From assembly GCA_900757235.1 (NCBI GenBank), contig CAAENB010000017.1:1-15042 (forward strand): a stretch of 15,042 nt of DNA. Direction: 5' to 3'. Below, piece after piece: positions 1-6,913 of the stretch; positions within the stretch are counted from its first letter, which is position 1, and the number at the start of each line of letters is the position of its first letter. Position numbers and translations under genes: made by a program. Below the pieces are notes generated by a model. That model was not told where the DNA came from. It ran no database searches and worked only from the letters and a program-made list of their open reading frames with translations. The stretch comes from an uncultured Collinsella sp. (GTDB lineage Bacteria; Actinomycetota; Coriobacteriia; Coriobacteriales; Coriobacteriaceae).

Positions 1-196
1 GCATATTGTCGCCGAGCTTTTCGGCGGCGTTGCCGTTGATGAGCGCGGTGATGACCTGCCACATAAAGGCGCCGACCGACGGGAGTGTGCCCACGCCGGA
101 TAGGATGCACAGGACGGCGTACACCTTAATGATGAGGGGAATCTTCTTGACCTCCGTGGCGCTGGGGACGCTGGGGTCGAGTTCGTTTCGATCCAT
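1..196 (-). CDS. N-terminal part of a small membrane protein, function unknown (partial)
   Basis: The reverse strand opens with ATG at 196-194 behind a GAAAGG ribosome binding site, and the frame stays open to the left edge for 65 codons. The visible product begins MDRNELDPSVPSATEVKKIP, a short polar, probably cytoplasmic tail. A hydrophobic stretch at about residues 20-40 (PLIIKVYAVLCILSGVG) and a second at about 42-55 (VGAFMWQVITALI) look like membrane segments. The gene is divergent from purF, so the 285-bp gap between them holds both promoters. I recognise no family. The rest of the protein is outside the window, so its length and role cannot be judged. Confidence 0.6.
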   Translation of the reverse strand, partial: MDRNELDPSVPSATEVKKIPLIIKVYAVLCILSGVGTLPSVGAFMWQVITALINGNAAEKLGDNM

Positions 197-395
197 ACAG
201 AACCTTTCTCGCTTTGTCCTAGGCTACAAGGATACGCCGCCGACCTGCCAAAAGACAGGACGAACGTCCCAATTGCAACTTTGTAATCCCCAACGGTGGA
301 CGCGGCGGCCATCTGGGGGCGCGGGCGCTTGCACTGGACAGACCGATAAAATGTTTGGCCACAAAACGGATTATTAGCTCGGTGGGCTTTTAAAA

Positions 396-440
396 AGCGC
401 TGCTCATGCGCTGGGGAGCGCGTCGTGCCGTGCGTATAAT
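396..440 (+). promoter_or_regulatory. Probable purF promoter with an upstream dyad
   Basis: A perfect TATAAT lies at 435-440, about 41 bp before the purF ATG, as expected for a sigma-A-type -10 box. No good -35 hexamer is seen at the usual distance (412-417 reads TGGGGA). A small dyad, AGCGC at 396-400 and GCGCT at 408-412 with a 7-nt spacer, overlaps the -35 position and could be an operator. The -10 is seen directly; the regulatory role is inference. I saw no gene, riboswitch or clear terminator in the rest of the 197-481 gap. Confidence 0.5.
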
Positions 441-481
441 AAGGCGGGTAACGCCAAAATACGAGGCTCTGAGGGGATGCC

Positions 482-2152
482 ATGTCTCAAGAAACCATCC
501 GCGCGGCCGAGCGTGCCGCGGGACAGGTGAACGCCATGTCGACGTATGATCCGGACTCCGACCAGCTGCATGAGGAATGCGGCGTTTTTGGTGTTTGGGC
601 GCCCGATCGCGACGTGGCTCGACTGACGTACTTTGGCCTGCGTGCACTGCAGCACCGTGGCCAAGAATCGGCGGGAATCGCCGTGGGTGACGGCGGTACG
701 GTTATGGTCCGCAAGGATCTGGGCCTGCTCGACCGCGTGTTCTCCAACGCCGACCTGTCGACGCTCTCCGGTCAGCTGGCCGTGGGTCATGTGCGCTACG
801 GCACCGCCGGCGCCAAGAGTTGGGAAGCCTCTCAGCCACACCTCTCTACCATCAATAGCGTCATTATCGCGCTCGCGCACAACGGCACCCTCGTCAACAC
901 CGACGAGCTGCGCCGCCAGCTGATCGAGCTGGGCGTGCCGTTCCTCTCCAATTCGGATTCCGAGGTCGCGACCAAGCTCATCGGCTACTTTACCCAGCGT
1001 ACGGGCCACCTGCGCGAGGGCATTCGCAAGACCATGGAGCTCGTGCGCGGCGGCTACGCCATGACGCTCATCAACGAGCAGGCGCTCTACGCCTTCCGCG
1101 ATCCGCATGGCATTCGCCCACTGGTGTTGGGCAAGCTGGTGGACGAGGGGCTGGACCAGGCCGATGCCGCATCCGTTTCGCAGCTGCCGTCGCAGGACGG
1201 CGCCGCGACGGTCGACGCCACCACCCATGTTACCGGCGCCGGCGGCTGGGTCGTTGCCTCCGAGACTTGTGCGCTCGACATTGTGGGCGCCGAGTACGTC
1301 CGCGATGTCCGTCCCGGTGAGATTTTGCGCATCAGCGCCGAGGGCCTGGTGTCCGAGCAGGGCGTGCCTGCCGCCGAGGAGCCTGCTAACTGCATCTTTG
1401 AGCAGGTCTACTTCGCTCGCCCCGATTCCATCATGAACGGCAAGAGCGTCTACGCCTGCCGCTACGACATGGGTCGTCAGCTGGCACATGAGGAGCCCGT
1501 CGAGGCCGACCTGGTCATCGGCGTGCCCGACTCCGGCCTGCCGCCCGCGGAGGGCTATTCGCACGAGAGCGGTATTCCCTTTGGCGAGGGCCTTATCAAG
1601 AACCGCTACGTGGGTCGTACGTTTATCGAGCCTACGCAGGAGCTGCGTGCCATGGGCGTGCGCATGAAGCTCAACCCGCTGCGTGACAACATCGAGGGCA
1701 AGCGCCTGGTCGTCATCGACGACTCCATTGTGCGCGGCACCACCATGGTGCAGCTCGTCAAGATGCTGCGCAACGCCGGTGCCAAGGAGATTCATATTCG
1801 CATCAACTCGCCCGAGGTCATCTGGCCGTGCTTCTACGGTATCGATACCGACGTGCAGTCGCAGCTTATCAGCGCCAATAAGACGGTCGACGAGATTTGC
1901 GAGTATATCGGCGCCGATTCGCTGGCCTTCCTTTCGGTCGAGGGCCTGCTGAAGGTTATGCCCAAGGGCGGCTACTGCGATGCGTGCTTTACCGGCCGCT
2001 ATCCCGTGGCGATTCCCGAGAGCTTTGGCCGCGACAAATTCATGGAGGGCTTTAAGCCCCGCAACCTGGACAAGCCGCTACACTTTGACGACGACGCCGT
2101 GGTCGAGAAATATGACGACCGCAGCTGGGAAGAGGAGCACGGCGAGGCCTAA
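482..2152 (+). CDS. purF: Amidophosphoribosyltransferase (glutamine PRPP amidotransferase)
   Basis: PurF makes 5-phosphoribosylamine from PRPP and glutamine, the committed step of de novo purine synthesis in the cytoplasm. The ATG at 482 has a GAGGGG ribosome binding site 6 bp upstream; a second in-frame ATG at 536 lacks one. The N-terminal nucleophile of the glutaminase domain is C33 in EECGVFGV, so the first 32 residues would be a propeptide removed on maturation, as in Bacillus PurF. The PRPP-binding loop VVIDDSIVRGTT is at 410-421. Four cysteines match the iron-sulfur ligands of the Bacillus type: C304 (NCIFEQVYFARP), C450 (CFYGIDT), C499 and C502 (YCDACFTGRYP). At 556 residues it is longer than the roughly 475 of Bacillus PurF; much of the excess is an insertion at about 219-254, between GIRPLVLG and WVVASETCALD. 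It heads a purF-purM-purN cluster. Confidence 0.97.
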   Translation: MSQETIRAAERAAGQVNAMSTYDPDSDQLHEECGVFGVWAPDRDVARLTYFGLRALQHRGQESAGIAVGDGGTVMVRKDLGLLDRVFSNADLSTLSGQLAVGHVRYGTAGAKSWEASQPHLSTINSVIIALAHNGTLVNTDELRRQLIELGVPFLSNSDSEVATKLIGYFTQRTGHLREGIRKTMELVRGGYAMTLINEQALYAFRDPHGIRPLVLGKLVDEGLDQADAASVSQLPSQDGAATVDATTHVTGAGGWVVASETCALDIVGAEYVRDVRPGEILRISAEGLVSEQGVPAAEEPANCIFEQVYFARPDSIMNGKSVYACRYDMGRQLAHEEPVEADLVIGVPDSGLPPAEGYSHESGIPFGEGLIKNRYVGRTFIEPTQELRAMGVRMKLNPLRDNIEGKRLVVIDDSIVRGTTMVQLVKMLRNAGAKEIHIRINSPEVIWPCFYGIDTDVQSQLISANKTVDEICEYIGADSLAFLSVEGLLKVMPKGGYCDACFTGRYPVAIPESFGRDKFMEGFKPRNLDKPLHFDDDAVVEKYDDRSWEEEHGEA

Positions 2153-2190
2153 AACCTGCCATTTAGGGACAGGTTTATTTTGGTAGGTTT
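2152..2190 (+). repeat. Repeat element A (W-core-W' hairpin) after purF
   Basis: The word AAACCTGCCA (2152-2161) is mirrored by TGGTAGGTTT (2181-2190), pairing at 9 of 10 positions with the tenth a possible G-U. Between them lies a core containing AGGGACAGGTTTATTT. It starts on the last base of the purF stop codon, inside the purine gene cluster, and may act as an mRNA hairpin or weak terminator. It belongs to the GGGGACAG-core family found elsewhere in the window. Confidence 0.6.
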
Positions 2191-2214
2191 TACCTGCTGT
2201 TTTGTTGATATGAC

Positions 2215-2239
2215 GGCGCGCGCTGTTATGGCGCGCGCC
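2215..2239 (+). promoter_or_regulatory. Strong GC hairpin in the purF-purM gap
   Basis: GGCGCGCGC at 2215-2223 and GCGCGCGCC at 2231-2239 form a perfect 9-bp stem with the 7-nt loop TGTTATG. No T-run follows, so it does not look like an intrinsic terminator. It sits about 70 bp before the purM start and could pause polymerase, protect mRNA ends or bind a factor. The structure is seen directly; any role is inference. Confidence 0.5.
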
Positions 2240-2308
2240 GAAATGAACGCAACTATGAGCACCGTTTGGCGCCCGCGCGTCGGACGGTAATGGGAGAGGA
2301 AGGCTCAG

Positions 2309-3412
2309 ATGAGCGACAGCAAGCATGTGACGTACGAGGACGCCGGCGTCGATACCGCCGAGGGCGGCCGCGCCGTCGACGCTATTAAGCAGATGGTCAA
2401 GGACACCAACCGTCCCGAGGTCATCGGCGGCATCGGTGGCTTTGGTGGCCTGTTCTCGGCCGCCGCGCTCAAGGATATGGAAGACCCGATCCTGATTAGC
2501 GGTACTGACGGCGTCGGCACCAAGCTCGTGCTCGCCCAGATCATGGACCGTCACGAGACGGTGGGCCAGGACCTGGTCGCCATGTGCGTCAATGACATTT
2601 TGGCTTCGGGCGCCGAGCCGCTGTTCTTCCTGGATTACGTTGCCATCGGTCACATTGAGGCCGAGCACATGGCAAAGATCATCAAGGGCGTGGCGGACGG
2701 CTGCAAGCTCGCGGGCTGCGCGCTCGTGGGCGGCGAGATGGCCGAGCACCCGGGCGTCATGGCCCCCGCCGATTACGATCTCGCCGGCTTTACCGTGGGC
2801 GTCGTCGACCGTCCCAAGATGCTCGACCCCGCGAACGTTCGCCCCGGCGACGTGATTCTGGGCCTGCCTTCCACCGGCGTGCACTCCAACGGCTACTCAC
2901 TCGTGCGTAAGGTCATCGGTGTCGACGGCATCAAGCCGGGCACGCTCGAGGCTGCCGCTAAGGCCGAGGAACTGAGCCGTCCGCTCGAGGAGCTCGGCGG
3001 CGCTTCGCTGGCCGACGCTCTGCTGGCTCCCACGCGCATTTATGTGAAGCCGATTCTGGAGCTGCTCCGCGGTGGTGCCAACGTTCATGCCATTGCCCAC
3101 ATCACCGGCGGCGGTATTACCGAAAACCTCAACCGCGCGCTTGCCGACGACGTCGACGCTGTGGTCACCCGCAACGGCGCCGAGATGGGCTGGGATGTTC
3201 CGCCCGTCATCACCTACGTGTCGTGTCAGGCCGAGCTCGCGCCCAACGAGGCATGCAAGACCTTCAACATGGGCGTCGGCCTGTGCCTGATCGTCGCCCC
3301 CGAGGACGAGGCCGCCGTGACCGAGGCTCTGGTCGCGCTGGGCGAGAAGCCGTTCCGCGTGGGCGAGTGCGTCGAGGGCTCCGGTGAGGTCGTGTACTCT
3401 GATGAGCGCTAA
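2309..3412 (+). CDS. purM: Phosphoribosylformylglycinamidine cyclo-ligase (AIR synthetase)
   Basis: PurM closes the imidazole ring, converting FGAM and ATP to aminoimidazole ribonucleotide. The ATG at 2309 follows a clear GGGAGAGGAAGG ribosome binding site. Family motifs run in order: YEDAGVDTAEGG at 9-20, GGIGGFGGLF near 40-49, the ATP-site TDGVGTK at 66-72, VGGEMAEHPG at 140-149, GLPSTGVHSNGYSLVR at 185-200, HITGGGITENLNR at 264-276 and FNMGVGL at 319-325. The length, 367 residues, is slightly above the usual 340-350. It is separated from purF by a 156-bp gap holding two hairpins, and it overlaps purN by 11 bp, so purM and purN are probably translationally coupled. Confidence 0.97.
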   Translation: MSDSKHVTYEDAGVDTAEGGRAVDAIKQMVKDTNRPEVIGGIGGFGGLFSAAALKDMEDPILISGTDGVGTKLVLAQIMDRHETVGQDLVAMCVNDILASGAEPLFFLDYVAIGHIEAEHMAKIIKGVADGCKLAGCALVGGEMAEHPGVMAPADYDLAGFTVGVVDRPKMLDPANVRPGDVILGLPSTGVHSNGYSLVRKVIGVDGIKPGTLEAAAKAEELSRPLEELGGASLADALLAPTRIYVKPILELLRGGANVHAIAHITGGGITENLNRALADDVDAVVTRNGAEMGWDVPPVITYVSCQAELAPNEACKTFNMGVGLCLIVAPEDEAAVTEALVALGEKPFRVGECVEGSGEVVYSDER

Positions 3413-4103
3413 CGAGCAGATGGCTGCCGCCGAGGTCCTGGCTTGGGACCCGTATACCCGTCCGACCGGCACCGATACGGTCGAGCCGCTCAAGATCGGC
3501 GTGCTCATCAGCGGCTCTGGTACCAACCTGCAGGCGCTGATCGACCTGATCGCCGCCGGCAAGCTCAACACCTCGATTGAACTTGTGGTGTCGAGCCGTC
3601 CTTCGGCCAAGGGCTTGCAGCGCGCCGAGCGTGCAGGTATCCAGACGCTTACGCTGTCCAAGGATGTCTATGCCGACCCCATCGCGGCTGACGAGATTAT
3701 CGCGCACGAGCTGCTCGAGCGCGGCTGCGAATATGTGGTCATGGCTGGCTACATGCGCATGGTGCATACGCCGCTGCTGGCGGCGTTTCCCAACCGCGTG
3801 GTCAACTTGCATCCGGCGCTGCTGCCGAGCTTTACCGGCGCGCATGCGATCGACGATGCCTTTGCGCGCGGCGTCAAGGTAACTGGCGTGACCGTGCATT
3901 TTGCCAACGAGATCTACGACAACGGCCCCATCATCGCCCAGCGCGCGCTGGCTGTCGAGGAAGGCTGGGATGTCGACACGCTCGAGGAGCACATCCATGC
4001 GATTGAGCATGTGCTGTATCCCGAGGTCGTGCAAATGCTTGCAGACGGTCGCATCCACGTGCTGGAGAACGGCAAGGTCGCAATTGACGCGCCTCGCGGC
4101 TAG
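3402..4103 (+). CDS. purN: Phosphoribosylglycinamide formyltransferase (folate-dependent GART)
   Basis: PurN transfers a formyl group from 10-formyltetrahydrofolate to GAR, the third step of purine synthesis. Conserved features are the nucleotide-binding GVLISGSGTNLQAL at 33-46, the catalytic segment NLHPALLPSF with N135 and H137, and the acid D173 in VHFANEIYDNGPIIAQ. The chosen ATG at 3402 lies inside the purM tail and gives 233 residues; GTG at 3384 and ATG at 3420 are in-frame alternatives. A GGTGAGG about 12 bp upstream of 3402 is the best available ribosome binding site. About 30 residues precede the usual N-terminus of the family, an extension without recognisable motif, so the exact start is uncertain while the function is not. 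It is the last gene of the purine cluster and is followed by a terminator. Confidence 0.94.
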   Translation: MSANEQMAAAEVLAWDPYTRPTGTDTVEPLKIGVLISGSGTNLQALIDLIAAGKLNTSIELVVSSRPSAKGLQRAERAGIQTLTLSKDVYADPIAADEIIAHELLERGCEYVVMAGYMRMVHTPLLAAFPNRVVNLHPALLPSFTGAHAIDDAFARGVKVTGVTVHFANEIYDNGPIIAQRALAVEEGWDVDTLEEHIHAIEHVLYPEVVQMLADGRIHVLENGKVAIDAPRG

Positions 4104-4135
4104 CGGCGCACAGTACAATTTAGCCGAGTAGTCAG

Positions 4136-4178
4136 GGTGGTCATTGGCGCCAAGGCGCGCGTGGCCACCTTTTGTTTT
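4136..4178 (+). terminator. Rho-independent terminator after purN
   Basis: GGTGGTC (4136-4142) pairs with GGCCACC (4163-4169) with one G-U, and the inner sequence can add GC pairs. The T-run TTTTGTTTT follows at 4170-4178. It separates the purine operon from the EIIA gene. Confidence 0.75.
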
Positions 4179-4181
4179 GGG

Positions 4182-4237
4182 TAGTCATCGGGGACGGTCT
4201 TTAACGACTAGTCATTCAAGAACGTCGCAGGTGACTA
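4182..4237 (+). repeat. Repeat element B (double W-core-W')
   Basis: The word TAGTC appears at 4182-4186, reversed as GACTA at 4206-4210, again as TAGTC at 4209-4213 (making the palindrome GACTAGTC) and reversed at 4233-4237. The first half holds the core CGGGGACGGTCTTTAA. The second holds the degenerate mirror CAAGAACGTCGC. The whole is an imperfect 56-bp palindrome just upstream of the EIIA ribosome binding site. Confidence 0.55.
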
Positions 4238-4255
4238 GGTGAGAGAGGTGAGCGC

Positions 4256-4720
4256 ATGGCGGATAACGAAGCGCTGTTTACGCCTGAGCTGGTGTTTTTT
4301 GATTGGGAATGCGCGACGCCGGATGAGGTGTTTGCGCGGCTCGAGGGCGAGCTTGCACCACGTGGCTACATTGCCGACGGTTGGCTCGACGCCGTCCGCA
4401 CGCGCGAGGATGCCTATCCCACGGGGCTTGCCATGCCGGCGGCAAATATCGCCATTCCGCATACCGATCCGGGGTTTGTGGCTAAGCCCTATATCGCGGT
4501 GGTGAAGCCCGCCGCGCCCGTGACATTTAACGCCATGGCTGGCATGGGCGCTCCGGTGCCGGCGCAGATCGTCATCAATCTGGGCATCGCCGAGCCGGGC
4601 GGCCAGGTCGAGGCCCTGCAGGCGCTCATGAACATCTTTATGGACGCCAATGCCGCAGCCGACGTGCTCGGCCAGACCACGCCCCAGGGCATGGTCGACG
4701 CCATCCGCCGCCACTTCTAA
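4256..4720 (+). CDS. PTS EIIA component, galactitol/fructose type (GatA-like)
   Basis: This 154-residue protein looks like a phosphotransferase-system IIA domain of the fructose/mannitol fold, nearest in style to galactitol EIIA. The family accepts phosphate from HPr on a histidine and passes it to EIIB. The likely phosphorylated residue is H69 in NIAIPHTDP, preceded by the typical YPTGLAMP. The later part (VTFNAMAGMG, then QIVINLGIAEPGGQVEALQALM) also fits the family. The ATG at 4256 has a GAGAGAGG ribosome binding site. No EIIB or EIIC gene adjoins: upstream is a terminator, downstream a repeat cluster and a foldase gene. It may serve a permease encoded elsewhere or act in regulation like PtsN; the window cannot decide. 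Confidence 0.88.
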   Translation: MADNEALFTPELVFFDWECATPDEVFARLEGELAPRGYIADGWLDAVRTREDAYPTGLAMPAANIAIPHTDPGFVAKPYIAVVKPAAPVTFNAMAGMGAPVPAQIVINLGIAEPGGQVEALQALMNIFMDANAAADVLGQTTPQGMVDAIRRHF

Positions 4721-4734
4721 GGTGGGGCTGAGTC

Positions 4735-4795
4735 GGCACTTGGGGACAGTCCCCGTGTGCCGGCACATAAAGAACGTCCCCAACTGCCAAGTGCC
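4735..4795 (+). repeat. Repeat element C (double W-core-W')
   Basis: GGCAC (4735-4739) and GTGCC (4757-4761) flank the core TTGGGGACAGTCCCCGT. GGCAC (4762-4766) and GTGCC (4791-4795) flank a mirrored core with GAACGTCCCC. The outer arms extend to GGCACTTGG / CCAAGTGCC, a perfect 9 bp, and the centre is the 12-bp palindrome TGTGCCGGCACA (4756-4767). It lies between the EIIA gene and the foldase gene. Confidence 0.65.
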
Positions 4796-4800
4796 ACATC

Positions 4801-4850
4801 TGTCCCCTTTGCACCAAAATGGTGCAGATTAACCTGTCTCCAATGCACCA
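4801..4850 (-). repeat. Repeat element D (W-core-W', reverse orientation) abutting element C
   Basis: TGCACCA occurs at 4810-4816 and 4844-4850, and its reverse complement TGGTGCA at 4820-4826. The segment between the last two holds GATTAACCTGTCTCCAA, which on the minus strand reads GGAGACAGGTTAATC, close to the core of element A. A second core, CTGTCCCC, lies at 4800-4807. Its left word is degraded or shared with element C. Confidence 0.55.
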
Positions 4851-4917
4851 AGCGTGCCGCGGGGGTTGCGTTGTGACACAATGGCGTTTGTTCGATTCGT
4901 TATGCGAAAGGCCAACT

Positions 4918-6138
4918 ATGGCAAATAAGAAAAAGAACTCCGAGGCCGCGCCGACGCCCGAGCAGCAGGCCCACGCTGCCTCCAGCTCTCGTAAGAAGCA
5001 GCGCAAGACGTACGTGTCCAAGACCGTCAAGATCGTCCTGGTGGTCATCGGCGTGCTGGCGATGCTGCTTTCCGTCTCGGCGATGGCGTGCTCCGGCCTT
5101 ATGTCGCAGGCCGAGGACACCTCGGGCTACAAGCTGACCGGCGGTGTTGCTGCTACTATCAACGGCACCAACCTCACCGAGGACACCGTGACCAAGCAGA
5201 TCATGAGCATGCGCACGTCCTACGGCTACACCAAAGACAAGGACTGGGCGCAGTATCTGGTCGACAACGACCTCACGCCCAAGAAGTACCGCAAGCAGCT
5301 CATCGACTCTTACACGCAGCAGATTCTGCTTCAGCAGGCGCAGAAGGAAAACGGCGTGACGGTGTCGGACGAGGAGGTCGAGAAGGCTTGGAAGGACGCG
5401 TGCAAGAGCGCGGGCGGCGCCAAGACCTTTAAGAAGACGCTTAAGACCTACGGCTACACCGAGGACACCTACAAGGATTCGCTCAAGGAGAGCCTGGCGC
5501 AGCAGAAGCTCAAGGATGCCGTGGCGCCCACCAGCAAGCCCAAGGACAGCGAGATTGTCGATTACATCAACGAGAACCTGTCCAACTACAACGATGCTCG
5601 CCGCTCGTCGAACATCCTGATCAAGGTCGATTCCGACGCATCCGACGAGGACAAGGCTGCCGCTAAGGCCAAGGCGCAGGAGTGCCTGGACAAGATTAAC
5701 TCCGGTGAGCTGAGTTTTGAGGACGCCGTTGAGCAGTACTCCGAGGACACCGGTTCCAAGGAGAAGAAGGGCGATGTGGGCTGGGATAAGCTCACCACTT
5801 TCGTCGACAGCTACCAGACGGCACTCGAGGGGCTCAACAAGGGCGACGTGAGCGAAGTCGTCGAGTCGACCTATGGTTACCACATCATCAAGTGCACCGA
5901 CTACTTCCATGTCGATAATCAGGTTGATGACATCAACCAGGTGCCCAAGGCCATCAAGAAGTATGTCTCCAACGTGGTGAAGACGCAGGCGGCCAGCACT
6001 GCGTACAGCGAGTGGCTGGAGCAGTACAAGAAGGATGCCGACATCACCGTCAACCCCATGCCCAAAGACGTGCCATACAACGTCAGTCTGAAGGGCGTCA
6101 CCAAGAGCTCGACCGACGATTCGTCGACGACTGAGTAA
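4918..6138 (+). CDS. Membrane-anchored peptidyl-prolyl isomerase (SurA/PrsA-like foldase)
   Basis: This 406-residue protein probably helps exported proteins fold outside the membrane. The ATG at 4918 has a GAAAGG ribosome binding site; the frame is open upstream to 4819, but that stretch is repeat DNA. Residues 1-35 are polar and lysine-rich, 36-58 form a membrane segment (KTVKIVLVVIGVLAMLLSVS), and the rest would be extracytoplasmic. A SurA-type N-terminal helical region spans about 78-205. The parvulin rotamase domain spans about 228-328, with SGELSFEDAVEQYSEDTGS, KKGDVGW and VVESTYGYHIIK. C58 follows SAMA, which is a poor lipobox, so a membrane anchor is more likely than a lipoprotein. The tail is rich in Ser/Thr. 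It shares a transcription direction and a short gap with the YqeY gene. Confidence 0.88.
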   Translation: MANKKKNSEAAPTPEQQAHAASSSRKKQRKTYVSKTVKIVLVVIGVLAMLLSVSAMACSGLMSQAEDTSGYKLTGGVAATINGTNLTEDTVTKQIMSMRTSYGYTKDKDWAQYLVDNDLTPKKYRKQLIDSYTQQILLQQAQKENGVTVSDEEVEKAWKDACKSAGGAKTFKKTLKTYGYTEDTYKDSLKESLAQQKLKDAVAPTSKPKDSEIVDYINENLSNYNDARRSSNILIKVDSDASDEDKAAAKAKAQECLDKINSGELSFEDAVEQYSEDTGSKEKKGDVGWDKLTTFVDSYQTALEGLNKGDVSEVVESTYGYHIIKCTDYFHVDNQVDDINQVPKAIKKYVSNVVKTQAASTAYSEWLEQYKKDADITVNPMPKDVPYNVSLKGVTKSSTDDSSTTE

Positions 6139-6192
6139 TCATGGGGCGGTGCTCGTGCGAGTGCCGCCCACGCTATTGAGGAGGATTTGCAG

Positions 6193-6636
6193 ATGACCAA
6201 CGAAGAGCTGCAGAAGGAAATGATCGCGGCCATGAAGGCCAAGGACAAGGTTCGCCTGTCCATCATTCGTCAGGTTAAGGCCGAGGTGAAGAATATCGAG
6301 GTCAACGAGCGCCGCGATGTGACCGAGGAAGACGTCAACAGCATGATCAAGCGTCTGATCAAGCAGACGAGCGAGACGCTGGAGATGTCCATCAAGGCCG
6401 GCACCGACCAGGAGCGTACCGACAACCTGACCGAGCAGGTCAAGATTCTGGAGAGCCTGCTGCCCGCGCAGGTTTCGGGCGAGGAGCTCGAGGCCCTGAT
6501 CGAGCAGGTCATCGCCGAGCTGGGCGCTACTTCCAAGAAGCAGATGGGCCAGGTCATGGGTGCACTCGGCAAGGCCACCGGCGGCAACTTCGACAAGCCT
6601 GCGGCGGCAAAGATCGTCGGCGCCAAACTCGCATAG
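6193..6636 (+). CDS. GatB/YqeY domain-containing protein
   Basis: The 147-residue product matches the YqeY family, small helical proteins resembling the tail domain of the tRNA amidotransferase subunit GatB; a role in tRNA-dependent amidation is often proposed but not established. Typical features are the start MTNEELQKEMIAAMKAKDK, then RLSIIRQVKAEVKN, the segment ILESLLPAQVS, and the end KKQMGQVMGALGKATGG followed by AAKIVGAKL. An AGGAGG at 6179-6184 lies 8 bp before the ATG at 6193, which is preferred to the in-frame TTG at 6187 only 2 bp from it. It lies 54 bp after the foldase gene, probably in the same transcript, and is followed by a strong terminator. Confidence 0.93.
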   Translation: MTNEELQKEMIAAMKAKDKVRLSIIRQVKAEVKNIEVNERRDVTEEDVNSMIKRLIKQTSETLEMSIKAGTDQERTDNLTEQVKILESLLPAQVSGEELEALIEQVIAELGATSKKQMGQVMGALGKATGGNFDKPAAAKIVGAKLA

Positions 6637-6664
6637 GGGCCTAGCGGTACATAGTTGATGTCGA

Positions 6665-6698
6665 GGGGGCGTGACCATTGCGGTCGCGCCCCTTTTTT
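6665..6698 (+). terminator. Rho-independent terminator after the YqeY gene
   Basis: GGGGCGTGACC (6666-6676) pairs with GGTCGCGCCCC (6682-6692), 11 bp with one G-U and a 5-nt loop, followed by six Ts at 6693-6698. This is a textbook intrinsic terminator. Confidence 0.9.
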
Positions 6699-6740
6699 GT
6701 TGGCCGATGAAGGGCGCCTTCCCTGGCTGGTCATTGGGCG

Positions 6741-6807
6741 CTCATTGGGGACAGACTTAAATGAATGCCCAATGAGCGGGCACTCATTTAAGTCTGTCCC
6801 CAATGAG
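6741..6807 (+). repeat. Repeat element E: near-perfect 67-bp palindrome
   Basis: Arms 6741-6764 and 6784-6807 are perfect 24-bp reverse complements, each containing TTGGGGACAGACTTAA or its mirror. The 19-nt centre adds a 5-bp stem, TGCCC (6766-6770) with GGGCA (6778-6782). The word TCATT or AATGA appears at 6742, 6760, 6771, 6784 and 6802, and also just outside at 6731. It lies between a terminator and the promoter of the transporter operon. Confidence 0.8.
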
Positions 6808-6872
6808 TGGGCGGAAGGTTGCGGGTTCTTTACGGGGATGTAGTGTGGGCTGCGGAAACGTGGTTCTTTCCG

Positions 6873-6878
6873 TACAAT
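6873..6878 (+). promoter_or_regulatory. Candidate -10 box of the ABC transporter operon
   Basis: TACAAT at 6873-6878 lies 35 bp before the ATPase start. The -35 position (about 6850-6856, TGCGGA) is a weak match. It is the first good -10 after the upstream terminator, which supports it. Confidence 0.4.
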
Positions 6879-6913
6879 AGTTCAACTCGTGTAAACGCAG
6901 GGAAGGGACATCC

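Noticed and set aside
6..377. A 123-codon plus-strand frame at the left edge
   Set aside because: It overlaps the minus-strand membrane gene and its upstream region, lacks a ribosome binding site, and resembles no protein family.
404..1795. A 463-codon minus-strand frame over purF
   Set aside because: Antisense shadow of purF, whose motifs are unmistakable; no family resemblance and no convincing start signal.
4114..4119. TACAAT as a -10 box for the EIIA gene
   Set aside because: It precedes the purN terminator at 4136-4178, and the only TTGACG upstream is 24 bp away, too far for a -35.
4819..4917. Longer N-termini for the foldase (4819), the permease (8486), the kinase-like gene (9947) and the surface protein (12217)
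   Set aside because: Each extension runs through repeat DNA or the previous gene; the chosen downstream ATGs have proper ribosome binding sites.
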